From an uncultured Alphaproteobacteria bacterium (GTDB lineage Bacteria; Pseudomonadota; Alphaproteobacteria; JALCBB01): a stretch of 64,000 bases of DNA. The DNA is taken from NCBI GenBank assembly GCA_958267355.1, contig OY279575.1, positions 604,335 to 668,334 on the forward strand, read 5' to 3'. Below the pieces are notes generated by a model. The model ran no database searches, was not told where the DNA came from, and saw only the letters and a program-made list of their open reading frames with translations. This document shows, one piece after another, positions 39,269 to 47,304 of this stretch; position 1 is the first letter of the stretch, and each line of letters begins with the position of its first letter. Made by a program: the position numbers and the translations under genes.

Positions 39269-40033
39269 CTAACGCCTCTGGGAGACGATCGGGCGCACCG
39301 CCCGCCATATCTGCTCAGATTGCTCCTTGGGGGCTAGACGCGCATCTATGACCCTGTAACGCCGTGCCGCAAAAATCCGAGTCCGTGCCGTAATGCCTCC
39401 GTGCCTTGCCATCGCCAGAAATCCACGCCGCACCCGATTCGCCCAAGCTGTGCCGCGTTTTTCAAAATCGGTGCGCTTTTCTCCGCGCATTCCTATGCGC
39501 CTGCCTGCCGCCGATACGGGCAAATCCAGCACAATCGTCAGGTCTGGACGCAGCCCATCCGCCGCTTGCGCCAAGATCGGAGCCAAAGCCGCCCGCGCCC
39601 GCGGAGTCATCTCACCGCCAAACCCCTGATAAGCAAGAGTTGAATCAGAAAACCTGTCTAGAACCACCACCTTGCCCTGCTCCAAGGCTGGACGCACCTT
39701 ACGCCGCACATGTTCATTCCGTGCCGCCAAAAACAAAAAGATTTCCGAAGTTGTGCTCCAGCCACCCCTTGGCGGATGCAACAAAAGCTCGCGTAAAGCT
39801 TCGGCTCCTGCTGTGCCGCCGGGCTCGTGGCTGAAAAGACACGGCACCTTGGCTTGCCGCAAACGCTGAACCAAAAGCCTAGCTTGCGTAGATTTGCCTG
39901 CTCCGTCTATGCCCTCTAAGACAATCAGCCGCCCCACCCGTGGCTGTGCCTGTCTAGTCGCTTGCCCTGCCGTTTGCTTCGTTGCTCGTCCAGTTGCCCG
40001 CCCCGTCTTTTGTGTCTTTGTGCGCGTTGTCAT
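39269..40033 (-). CDS. tmk: Thymidylate kinase
   Basis: Phosphorylates dTMP to dTDP. P-loop G-I-D-G-A-G-K-S is at residues 41-48, then E-P-G-G-T and D-R-F-S-D-S-T-L-A-Y-Q-G. A lid-region match (R-I-G-x-R-G-x-x-R-T-D-F-E) is present. At 254 residues it carries about 34 extra N-terminal residues made of repeated G-R-A-T/Q-A-T-R-like basic peptides. A GTG at 39937 would remove these and give the ordinary N-terminus. The ATG at 40033 is the last of four ATGs generated by a 13-bp tandem repeat. Confidence 0.9.
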   Translation of the reverse strand: MTTRTKTQKTGRATGRATKQTAGQATRQAQPRVGRLIVLEGIDGAGKSTQARLLVQRLRQAKVPCLFSHEPGGTAGAEALRELLLHPPRGGWSTTSEIFLFLAARNEHVRRKVRPALEQGKVVVLDRFSDSTLAYQGFGGEMTPRARAALAPILAQAADGLRPDLTIVLDLPVSAAGRRIGMRGEKRTDFEKRGTAWANRVRRGFLAMARHGGITARTRIFAARRYRVIDARLAPKEQSEQIWRAVRPIVSQRR

Positions 40034-40075
40034 TCGGCGTTTTCATTCGGCTTTGTCATTCGGCTTTGTCATTCG
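40031..40075 (-). repeat. 13-bp tandem repeat carrying repeated ATGs before tmk
   Basis: On the minus strand the unit CGAATGACAAAGC recurs with small changes, giving ATGs that end at 40072, 40059, 40046 and 40033. Because 13 is not a multiple of 3, successive ATGs are in different frames, and each GAATGA also makes a TGA for one of the frames. The 40072 ATG is in frame with 40033 but reaches TGA after nine codons. Confidence 0.85.
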
Positions 40076-40089
40076 TGGACGGACAGGCA

Positions 40090-41295
40090 TTAACTACCCT
40101 CAGAAGCCACTGCAGGCGTTTCTGCTCCAAACAATAGATAGCGCAAAGACGAAGCGATACGAGCGATCCCGCCCAGCTCTTCAACTGCACTCCCTGCATA
40201 GACAGGAATATCTTCCTGCCGCTTGCCCAAAGTGAGAGTTAAAACTCCGACTTCTTGTCCTTCGCGTATCGGTGCAACAATCGGATCCGTATATCTAAGC
40301 TTCGCCTTCATACCCTGAAAATCATCGTGCGAAGCCGCAAACCGCACTTCTTGCCGAACCACGAGCGGCACAAGGCTTGCATCTCCGTGCCAGACCCCAG
40401 CCTGGTGGATCGTATCACCCGCCTGCAACAAAGTGCGAGTCGTAAAGTTACGAAACCCCCAACGCAAAATCCGCTCGGCTTCTTGACGGCGTTGGGCTGT
40501 GCTTGTCAATCCGAGAAGAACTGCAATGAGTCGCGTTCCGTCTTGGTTTTTGGCACTGGTTGCCAAGCCATAGCCTGCGGCTTCTGTATGGCCTGTTTTG
40601 AGCCCATCCACGCCGAGTTCTCCGCCGAGCAGGGGATTGCGATTGTTCTGGGTAATATCGCTCCAAGTGAAGGAGCGTTCTGCAAACATCGGATACTGCT
40701 CAGGAAAATCATGAATAATATGCCGCGACAAACTAGCAATATCCGAAGCTGTCATCATATGCTGCGGATGCGGCCAGCCCGTTGCGTTACGAAAAGTAGA
40801 ATTTTTCAATCCTAGCTCACGCCCCATCTCGGTCAGCACGCGGGCAAAGGACTCTTCCGAGCCAACAAAGTTTTCTGCCAAGACCACCGAGGAATCATTG
40901 CCCGACGAAACGATAACACCACGCAAAAGATTTTCTACCGATACCTTCTTACCCACTTCCACGAACATTTTAGAGCCACCCATACGCCACGCCTTCTCGG
41001 AAACCGTGAATTCGTCTTCTAAGCCGACTTGTCCGCGCTTGATGGCACGCAAGGTGTAGTAAATCGTCGCCAACTTAGAAAGCGACGCAGGAGGCAAAGG
41101 CTTATGCGGACTCTTCTCAAACAGCGGCGTGTTGGTTTCGTAATCCAGCAAGACCGCTGACTTAGCGGGGGTTTGATAAGACTGCGCTTGGGCCTGCGAC
41201 AGAGCAAACCCTCCGCTCAAGACCACAGCAAGAGCAACTGCCAGCAAACAACGAGCGGTTCTGACGGCAATAGGCGGGGTTTCTGTATGTTCCAT
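40090..41295 (-). CDS. dacC: D-alanyl-D-alanine carboxypeptidase (PBP5/6-type)
   Basis: 401 residues. Signal peptide (hydrophobic residues 16-32, A-Q-A-Q before the mature start), then the DD-peptidase motifs S-L-S-K (71-74), S-G-N (131-133) and K-T-G (233-235), then a beta-rich C-terminal PBP5_C-like domain. It trims the terminal D-Ala from peptidoglycan pentapeptides in the periplasm. I cannot tell dacA from dacC by eye; the symbol is tentative. It follows rlpA in the same direction; the gap between them is a degenerate tandem repeat that includes the ribosome-binding region. Confidence 0.92.
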   Translation of the reverse strand: MEHTETPPIAVRTARCLLAVALAVVLSGGFALSQAQAQSYQTPAKSAVLLDYETNTPLFEKSPHKPLPPASLSKLATIYYTLRAIKRGQVGLEDEFTVSEKAWRMGGSKMFVEVGKKVSVENLLRGVIVSSGNDSSVVLAENFVGSEESFARVLTEMGRELGLKNSTFRNATGWPHPQHMMTASDIASLSRHIIHDFPEQYPMFAERSFTWSDITQNNRNPLLGGELGVDGLKTGHTEAAGYGLATSAKNQDGTRLIAVLLGLTSTAQRRQEAERILRWGFRNFTTRTLLQAGDTIHQAGVWHGDASLVPLVVRQEVRFAASHDDFQGMKAKLRYTDPIVAPIREGQEVGVLTLTLGKRQEDIPVYAGSAVEELGGIARIASSLRYLLFGAETPAVASEGS

Positions 41296-41460
41296 AGGCT
41301 TCTGTGTGGCTTATAGGGCTTGTAGGGCTTCTGTGTGGCTTATAGGGCTTCTATGGGCTTCTAAGGCTTCTGTATGGCTCTGTAGGCTTCTAGTGGCTTC
41401 TGTGTGGCTCTTACAGCTTCTATGGCTTCTATGGGCTTCTGTGGCTTCTATAGCCTCTCC
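41296..41460. repeat. Degenerate GGCTTCT(G/A)TG tandem repeat between rlpA and dacC
   Basis: Nearly the whole 170-nt gap consists of imperfect copies of GGCTTCTGTGTGGCTTATAG and shorter GGCTTCTATG forms, starting at the dacC start codon (CATAGGCTTCTGTG). It includes a nearly exact pair at about 41307-41328 and 41328-41351. An open frame across it on the plus strand only reflects the missing stop codons in the unit. Confidence 0.85.
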
Positions 41461-41465
41461 TGCCC

Positions 41466-42578
41466 CTATTCTGGCGCAGTCAGCTGTGTTTGTGGAGGGG
41501 CTTGACGAACAATTTGCACACTCGGATACCCCCCCTGAGCCAAACGAGCCGCCAAATCACTTGCCTCCTCGGTGGTGGCAAAGGGACCCAGCCGCACCCG
41601 ATGATAGCGGATTCCACCAACTTCGGCTTCCTGTAAGCTCGCCACGCCGAATTCTGAAAGCTCAGCCGCTAGGGTTTCAGCATTTCCACGACTGCGGAAC
41701 GAACCCACCTGAACATAAAACTCATCCTGATTGGCAGGATTCCCCGTGCGATTGGCTTCCGCTTCAAGAGCCGCCGCTTCTTCTTCACTCAGCAAAACTT
41801 CCGTATCACCACGAACTTCTATAATCGGCTCTTCGGAGATTAACTCTTCCGCCACTTGTTCTTCTGCTACCTGTTCTTCTGCCACTTGTTCTTCTGCGTT
41901 AGCCCCACCATCAAGCGACTCCTCTACGACATTTTCTTGCACCCCAAAGTCGGCTCGAGAAATTCCGTCTTCTTCCTGCACGGCTTCCCCTTCAAGTATC
42001 GTCTCCCCACTCTGCCCCGTTGGCGTAGAAGTGATTTCCAACAAGGCAGGCGCACTGTCCGCAGAACGCTCGCCCAGCGAAATCTGCTTGATTACCCGAC
42101 TCTCAGGCTCAAGCAAACGCACCTTCACCAACGCCGTGCCCTTTTGCTCAAATCCTAACAACTGTGCTGCCCGCCGCGATAGATCCAAAATACGATCATG
42201 GGCAAAGGGCCCACGGTCATTAACACGAACAATCAAAGTGCGATTATTCTCCAAGTTCTCAACATGCACAATGCTCGGCAGCTGCAAAGTCCTGTGGGCG
42301 GCAGAAATTGCATTCTGGTCAAAGAACTCGCCGTTGGCGGTGCGTCGTCCGTGAAAGTTTGGACCATACCAAGAAGCAATACCCACTTCTTCATACTCCC
42401 ACTCTTCCTTCGGATTATAGGTGACTCCCTTGATGGTATAGGGCGAGCCAACTTTATACCTTCCGCCCTTGGTCAAATCAGGCGGCGGAGCCGCTATCGG
42501 CGGTGGCGGTTTAGTACACCCCACCAAGACCAAGGTGCTGACAAAAAGCACCAGAGAAAACAGCAAGCGCAGAGACAT
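41466..42578 (-). CDS. rlpA: Septal-ring lytic transglycosylase RlpA (lipoprotein, SPOR domain)
   Basis: 370 residues. Signal peptide with lipobox L-V-G-C (Cys21), then a proline patch, then the double-psi beta-barrel domain with A-S-W-Y-G-P-x-F-H-G-R-x-T-A-N-G-E and V-R-V-N-D-R-G-P-F. A long acidic linker follows, then a C-terminal SPOR domain (Y-V-Q-V-G-S-F ... V-R-L-G-P-F) that binds denuded glycan at division sites. RlpA cleaves such strands in characterised species; whether this one is active is inference. The linker holds three or four in-frame copies of E-E-Q-V-A from a 15-bp DNA repeat. Confidence 0.93.
   Translation of the reverse strand: MSLRLLFSLVLFVSTLVLVGCTKPPPPIAAPPPDLTKGGRYKVGSPYTIKGVTYNPKEEWEYEEVGIASWYGPNFHGRRTANGEFFDQNAISAAHRTLQLPSIVHVENLENNRTLIVRVNDRGPFAHDRILDLSRRAAQLLGFEQKGTALVKVRLLEPESRVIKQISLGERSADSAPALLEITSTPTGQSGETILEGEAVQEEDGISRADFGVQENVVEESLDGGANAEEQVAEEQVAEEQVAEELISEEPIIEVRGDTEVLLSEEEAAALEAEANRTGNPANQDEFYVQVGSFRSRGNAETLAAELSEFGVASLQEAEVGGIRYHRVRLGPFATTEEASDLAARLAQGGYPSVQIVRQAPPQTQLTAPE
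41848..41896 (-). repeat. In-frame 15-bp tandem repeat in the RlpA linker
   Basis: TTCTTCTGCCACTTG-type units repeat about three times (41848-41896), encoding E-E-Q-V-A on the minus strand. Copies differ at one or two synonymous positions. Confidence 0.85.
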
Positions 42579-42682
42579 CGCGTTCAGAGCAGCGTAGCGA
42601 AAGACAGAGCAAGAGCAGACAGAACAGACAAGACAGAAGAATCACAAGCTATGCTCCATTGTAGAGCAAATTTTCCGCAGAC

Positions 42683-42691
42683 TGGTATGAT
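42683..42691 (+). promoter_or_regulatory. Extended -10 promoter for tRNA-Ser
   Basis: TGG-TATGAT (42683-42691) matches an extended -10 element, ending 6 nt before the first base of the tRNA. No convincing -35 box is visible at 16-18 nt. Confidence 0.45.
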
Positions 42692-42697
42692 GGGCGC

Positions 42698-42787
42698 GGA
42701 TGGGTGGCCGAGCGGTTTAAGGCACTGGTCTTGAAAACCAGCAGAGGTTAATGCCTCTCGCGGGTTCGAATCCCGCCCCATCCGCCA
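42698..42787 (+). tRNA. tRNA-Ser (anticodon TGA)
   Basis: A 90-nt class II tRNA. Acceptor stem GGATGGG/CCCATCC, anticodon stem CTGGT/ACCAG around loop CTTGAAA (anticodon TGA at 42732-42734), long variable arm GCAGAGGTTAATGCCTCT, T-loop TTCGAAT, discriminator G, and an encoded CCA at 42785-42787. It reads UCA and, by wobble, UCG. Confidence 0.97.
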
Positions 42788-42837
42788 GCCCGCCACAGGA
42801 GCCGCCCAATGACCCACCACACCACAGGAACCACTCT

Positions 42838-44088
42838 ATGACCCGTTTTCTGTCTTTTGCTGTCCTTGCTTCTGCCCTTGTTTCTTTTCTGTGGCTTGCG
42901 GCTCTGTGGCTTGTGGTGGCTTCACCCGCCGAAGCCGCAGAGCAACCATTTGCCGAGTGGGTTTCTGACCTACGGGTTGAAGCCGTTGGCGGCGGATTGA
43001 TTTCAGGCACACTATTTGACCAAGTATTTGCTGACATTACTCCGATAGAGCGAATTATTGAGCTAGATAGGCGCCAGCCCGAATTCACCCAATCCTTCAG
43101 TGGCTACTATGGCTTGCGCGTCACCGCAGAACGCACGGAACGTGGCAGACAAGTTTTAGCCGAACACCGCTCCCTACTGGACGAAGTGCACCAACGGTAC
43201 GGAGTCCCCCCTGAAATACTCGCCGCCTTCTGGGGCATGGAAACCGCCTACGGCAAGCATCTTGGCAAGTACAATACCGTTGCGGCTCTGGCGACTCTGG
43301 CTTACGACGAACGCAGAAGCGCGTTTTTTCGCCGTGAGCTTTTGGCGGCTTTGCGTCTATTGGAAGAACGCGCACTCAACCCTGCCGAATATCAGGGCTC
43401 TTGGGCGGGAGCTGTTGGTCATATGCAGTTTATGCCCTCCACCTACCGTGCCTACGCCATAGACGGAGACGGAGACGGACAACGCAATCTATTCGCTAGT
43501 CTGCCTGATGCTTTTCACTCGGCAGGCAAATTTTTGCATTCCCTTGGCTGGCGACGTGATGCGCCCTGGGGCGAAGAAGTGCTTCTGCCTGCTGGCTTCA
43601 AAGACTTTGGCTTGGCGTCTGTGCGCACTCCGCCTGAGACACGCAGGACACGGGCGGCTTGGAAGGCACTGGGTATCCTGCGAAGAAACGGAAGCCCCCT
43701 GCCCCAAGACAAAGTGTCTGCGGCTCTGCTTCTGCCTTCAGGAGCCAATGGACCCGCTTTTCTGGTCTATGAAAATTACAACCGTATTTTAAACTGGAAC
43801 CGCTCGCGGCTCTACGCCCTATCGGTGGGAAGCCTTGCCGATAGGATCGGAGGCAAAGCTGCACCCAGTCTGCCCGCAGATGATGAGCCGATACGCCTAG
43901 AAGAAATGCGCCAGTTGCAAACTGCCCTAAAGAAACTCGGACACTACACCCGAGACATTGACGGAGTCTTCGGCAGTGGCACACGCAAAGCCATAGCGGC
44001 TTTTCAAAAGACTCAAGGCTTGCCACCTGACGGGCACTTAAACCGTGCCCTTTTAGAAAAAGTTATTGTTGCTGCTAAGGGGCAATAG
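42838..44088 (+). CDS. Lytic murein transglycosylase, MltB-like, with peptidoglycan-binding domain
   Basis: 416 residues from the ATG at 42838; the frame runs back into the tRNA but that part is not protein-like. A signal peptide or anchor (residues 5-28) precedes the SLT_2/MltB catalytic domain with G-V-P-P-E-I-L-A-A-F-W-G-M-E-T (catalytic Glu135) and A-V-G-H-M-Q-F-M-P-S-T-Y. A PG_binding_1 domain ends the protein (L-K-K-L-G-H-Y ... D-G-V-F-G-S-G-T-R-K-A-I-A-A-F-Q). It cuts glycan strands to 1,6-anhydro products in the periplasm. It stands alone on this strand; its stop faces hdaA 12 nt away. Confidence 0.92.
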   Translation: MTRFLSFAVLASALVSFLWLAALWLVVASPAEAAEQPFAEWVSDLRVEAVGGGLISGTLFDQVFADITPIERIIELDRRQPEFTQSFSGYYGLRVTAERTERGRQVLAEHRSLLDEVHQRYGVPPEILAAFWGMETAYGKHLGKYNTVAALATLAYDERRSAFFRRELLAALRLLEERALNPAEYQGSWAGAVGHMQFMPSTYRAYAIDGDGDGQRNLFASLPDAFHSAGKFLHSLGWRRDAPWGEEVLLPAGFKDFGLASVRTPPETRRTRAAWKALGILRRNGSPLPQDKVSAALLLPSGANGPAFLVYENYNRILNWNRSRLYALSVGSLADRIGGKAAPSLPADDEPIRLEEMRQLQTALKKLGHYTRDIDGVFGSGTRKAIAAFQKTQGLPPDGHLNRALLEKVIVAAKGQ

Positions 44089-44100
44089 GCGAGTCTGTTT

Positions 44101-44826
44101 TTATGAAAATATTTCTCTAACCAAGGCTAGATTTACCTTTCTGCGTCTTTGTAGAGCGGCTTCGTCTAATTGCTGGACTACAGCCAGAGCCGAAGCGTAC
44201 GAACGCTCACGGTGTCTAAGAAGCCATTTTAACAGCTGCTCGTCAGGGCGTATCTGACGATCATGGAAAAGCTTAGCCAGCACGGCTTCTAGCAGAAGAT
44301 CATCGGGTGGCTGAATGGCTTGGCGGGCGATGGTTGCAAGCCGTGTGCGTAGGTCAGGCAGGATAGCTTTGGCAAGCGAGTCTTCGTCTCGTGCTGTCAG
44401 GAGCAACCGTGCCTGTGCTGTGCGCTTTACCGCGTCTAGGAAGTGCTGAAAGCCTACTTCTTGCTCGTGGTTTCCCAAGACCGAGGCGAAGTCATCAACG
44501 ATGAAGCCATCGTGTGCTTGTGGCTGTACTTCGTGCCACTGGTCGCGGGTCAGGCTCGGGCTTAGGCTTTGCGCTATCAATTCGCCGCGGGCGTGGCGGT
44601 GTTCTGCCCAGATGTGCGTAAGATGGGTTTTGCCGCTACCCGCGGAGCCAAGCAGGAGCAAAACCTGTCCGTGTCCCCAAAGCTCGGAGCATTCGCTTGA
44701 CTCAGACGGCAAAGAAACTGCACGAAAGGCTTGCAGATTGCCAAGGGTGGTGAAAAAATCTGCGCTTGCCCAAGAAGGAGACCAAGCCAGATTTGCTGTG
44801 CCTGTACCTGAAATACCTTTCCCCAT
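44101..44826 (-). CDS. hdaA: HdaA-type DnaA homologue (regulatory inactivation of DnaA)
   Basis: 241 residues, a short DnaA-like AAA+ protein without the DnaA DNA-binding domain. Walker A G-S-A-G-S-G-K-T is at 60-67, Walker B F-I-V-D-D-F at 108-113, then sensor and arginine regions (D-L-R-T-R-L near residue 160). In Caulobacter and E. coli, Hda with the beta clamp promotes DnaA-ATP hydrolysis. It sits 9 nt downstream of the AI-2E-type permease gene, the usual alphaproteobacterial neighbour, and is probably co-transcribed with it. Confidence 0.88.
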   Translation of the reverse strand: MGKGISGTGTANLAWSPSWASADFFTTLGNLQAFRAVSLPSESSECSELWGHGQVLLLLGSAGSGKTHLTHIWAEHRHARGELIAQSLSPSLTRDQWHEVQPQAHDGFIVDDFASVLGNHEQEVGFQHFLDAVKRTAQARLLLTARDEDSLAKAILPDLRTRLATIARQAIQPPDDLLLEAVLAKLFHDRQIRPDEQLLKWLLRHRERSYASALAVVQQLDEAALQRRRKVNLALVREIFS

Positions 44827-44835
44827 CGTATGTGG

Positions 44836-45915
44836 TTAGAGATCTAGGTCTAGGCTTTTGGCAAAACCAGAGCGGTAGAAGCGGCTTTCTTTCCATACGC
44901 GGGAGACTTGGTGTAGCACCAGCCCCAAGACCGCCGAAACAGGAAGAGCCAACATTACGCCTAGCAGTCCGAATAGCGAGCCACCGATGAACAAGGCAAA
45001 GACTGCAAGAAGCGGATGCATACCAATCGTGCCACCCACCAGCTTTGGTGTGATGAAATTGCTTTCTAAGACTTGCACGACGATGAAGAGTAAAGCGATT
45101 GCCCAGGTTTGCCAGCCGAAACCAAACTCCACGATGGAAAGCCCGCCTGCGACCAGAATACCGAACAATCCACCGATGAAGGGAATAAAAGAAATCAAGC
45201 CTGCGAAAAGCCCTACTGATACGGCATGCGTTAAACCGATTAGCGACAAGCCTACGATATAGACCACTGACAGAAGCGCAATGACAATCGCAACGCCACG
45301 GATCCATTGTGCGACCAGCTTGCGGCTATCCAGCGAAAACTCTTGGAGCAAAGGCACCCAAGGACGCGGCAACCAATTCTCGCCACTGGCGGCGAATTTT
45401 TCCCAATCACGCAGTAAGAAGAAACCTGCAAGCGGTACGACAAACAGAAAGTAAAAAGCCCCTAGCAAGGCGGCTCCACCTGAAAGCAAGGGTTGAAGGA
45501 GCCATTTGTTGATTTGGTTTAGCAACGAGCCTGCAGTTGTTGCGCTTTCTTGTAGAAGCCCTGACAGGCTTTCCCCCCAGTTGAAGCCAAAGAGCGAACG
45601 TTCGCTGAGCGAGCCATCGCGGACCTGACTTTCTAAGGCGCCAAGGGCGTGGTTAATTTCTGAGACAACGACAGGCAAAAGCACTAGAAAGCCAGAGAGA
45701 AATAGCAGCACCACGGCGGCGATCAGCACACCCGAAGCGATTGACTCCGAACAGCCGAGTTTTTCCACCCGCGGACGCAAAGGCACCAGCATCCAAGCCA
45801 GAAGTACACCGATGACAAAAGGTGCCAGAACTCCGCGCAACAGGAACAGCAGAACGAGAGCAACAAGCCCACCGCCCAAGATAAAAAGAAAAGTTGTTTG
45901 TCTTGAGTCCAACAT
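44836..45915 (-). CDS. AI-2E family (PerM-type) membrane permease
   Basis: About 359 residues. ATG at 45915 was preferred over the upstream GTG at 45969 because GGGAG lies about 8 nt before it. Hydrophobic helices cover most of the chain. Family signatures are visible: the double N-terminal helix ending L-A-W-M-L-V-P-L-R-P, the F-I-P-F-I-G-G loop, and the late N-F-I-T-P-K-L-V-G-G-T-I-G-M-H-P followed by G-x-L-F-G-L-L-G-V-M-L-A-L-P. Members are linked to AI-2 or ion export; the substrate here is unknown. Confidence 0.88.
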   Translation of the reverse strand: MLDSRQTTFLFILGGGLVALVLLFLLRGVLAPFVIGVLLAWMLVPLRPRVEKLGCSESIASGVLIAAVVLLFLSGFLVLLPVVVSEINHALGALESQVRDGSLSERSLFGFNWGESLSGLLQESATTAGSLLNQINKWLLQPLLSGGAALLGAFYFLFVVPLAGFFLLRDWEKFAASGENWLPRPWVPLLQEFSLDSRKLVAQWIRGVAIVIALLSVVYIVGLSLIGLTHAVSVGLFAGLISFIPFIGGLFGILVAGGLSIVEFGFGWQTWAIALLFIVVQVLESNFITPKLVGGTIGMHPLLAVFALFIGGSLFGLLGVMLALPVSAVLGLVLHQVSRVWKESRFYRSGFAKSLDLDL

Positions 45916-46102
45916 TGTGCTTACTCCCACCCTAGATGTAGCCCCCAGATGTAGTGCATCCGAGCGCACTTGTGCTGCCAGAACTTTTGGTAATCCGCCT
46001 TGTAATCCGCCAATGTTAGCAAACTTTGCCTGCTATTCCAAGAATGGCTAGAGCGTAGAGCATACGGGAAGCAAAGTGCATCACGCCAAAATCACTCTAA
46101 AG

Positions 46103-47299
46103 TCAGAAAGTGCCATCTGAAAACGATAGCCGCCGCAGGCGTGGTGTTTCGGCGAGAAATGCCCTGCCCTGTTGTGCGAGTGAGTCTTCGCCTTGCTCGT
46201 GTAGTACGAGTCCGACTGAGATCAGCGAGTCGGCAAGGCCTTCTTCTCCGCCACCCAGCGACAAGCGGAGGTACACTTCTGCCCCTGAAAAGCCGAACAG
46301 TTCTGCTTCTACGCCGGCGACTCCTCCTGCGGCTGTGAGAGTCCGCAGGGCTTGGCGTAGTTTGCCCCAATCTTGTGCGTTGCGGGTTTTTAGTACGGCG
46401 ATGATTTCGGTTTCTTGGTCGGGATTGACCAGATTGCGCCGCCGCCACTCTTCTTGTAGGGGCAATAGGATTGCATCGGCGGCTTGACGGAAAGTTTCTT
46501 GGAAGTCTGGGTCTGCCTGCGGGTCAGGATAAAAGACTTCCAGCAAAGGCGGCACGGTTTCGCGCGGACGATAATGGGTTGCACTTAGCAAGGCGCGAGT
46601 GGCTCCGTAATCGCTGGTGAGAAGATCTAGGTGCGCGACTACAACGCCCCGCGTTTGGTACTGTGCTGAAATTGCATGCAGGGCTGAGGCGTTACTGGCG
46701 AGGGCTTGCTCGCCTTTGACGCGGGCAAGGTCTTGCAGTCCGCCTAGCGGCACACGGATGGGCACCAAGCCGTACTGTAGTTCTGCTTCCCGCCACCACT
46801 CTAGCCATGGATTATTTCCTTCAAACAGAATGGGCGCGCTACTGTTATGCGTCAAAACGGGCAAGACCAAAAGCGGACGCGCTACGGCTTCTGCCCAAAT
46901 GATTTGATGTCCTGTGAGAAAAGCCCGAATTGGTTCGGGACGAAAGCGCAAGGTTAGAATTGCTGCGTAGCGTGTGTCGTCGTAGCGTTCGTGCCGCACG
47001 CGGACTGTTTCCACCCAGGCGTTTAGAGTTGCGTCTGAGACATGCGGCACGGTGCCTTGGGCGGCGGGGGTAAGGATACGCTCCCACAGGCGGGTTAGAG
47101 CCACGCGGCGAGCGGCGTTGAAGACTTGTTCGCGGGCTTGGGTTGCGTTTTCGGCGCGGCTTTCTAGAGCTACGCCAGAGATCACCCAGGCTGAAGTTTC
47201 TTGGGCGACGAAGGTGCTTTGCGCGTTTGCCGACTGACTTGCGTGTTCCAAGGCGAATAGGAGCAGACAGCAGGCACAGGCGAGAGCGTATTTGGACAT
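46103..47299 (-). CDS. DUF2066 periplasmic protein
   Basis: 398 residues from the ATG at 47299, which gives a signal peptide (hydrophobic core with three Cys, then S-A-N-A-Q). The longer frame adds 72 basic residues unlike a leader. The N-terminal part (E-S-R-A-E-N-A-T-Q-A-R-E-Q-V-F-N-A-A-R-R-V-A-L-T-R-L-W-E-R-I-L) and the later L-R-F-R-P-E-P-I-R-A-F-L and L-V-L-P-V-L match what I know of DUF2066, an alphaproteobacterial family of unknown function often beside AI-2E/hdaA genes. The C-terminal third is Leu/Gly/Glu-rich. It begins 5 nt after the DUF502 stop, so the two are probably co-transcribed. Confidence 0.7.
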   Translation of the reverse strand: MSKYALACACCLLLFALEHASQSANAQSTFVAQETSAWVISGVALESRAENATQAREQVFNAARRVALTRLWERILTPAAQGTVPHVSDATLNAWVETVRVRHERYDDTRYAAILTLRFRPEPIRAFLTGHQIIWAEAVARPLLVLPVLTHNSSAPILFEGNNPWLEWWREAELQYGLVPIRVPLGGLQDLARVKGEQALASNASALHAISAQYQTRGVVVAHLDLLTSDYGATRALLSATHYRPRETVPPLLEVFYPDPQADPDFQETFRQAADAILLPLQEEWRRRNLVNPDQETEIIAVLKTRNAQDWGKLRQALRTLTAAGGVAGVEAELFGFSGAEVYLRLSLGGGEEGLADSLISVGLVLHEQGEDSLAQQGRAFLAETPRLRRLSFSDGTF

Positions 47300-47304
47300 T
47301 TTGG

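Noticed and set aside
41306..41824. 172-residue plus-strand frame
   Set aside because: Its first part is the translated intergenic repeat and the rest is antisense to rlpA.
42751..42837. Lytic transglycosylase start inside tRNA-Ser
   Set aside because: The upstream residues are translated tRNA and spacer; the ATG at 42838 gives a proper signal peptide.
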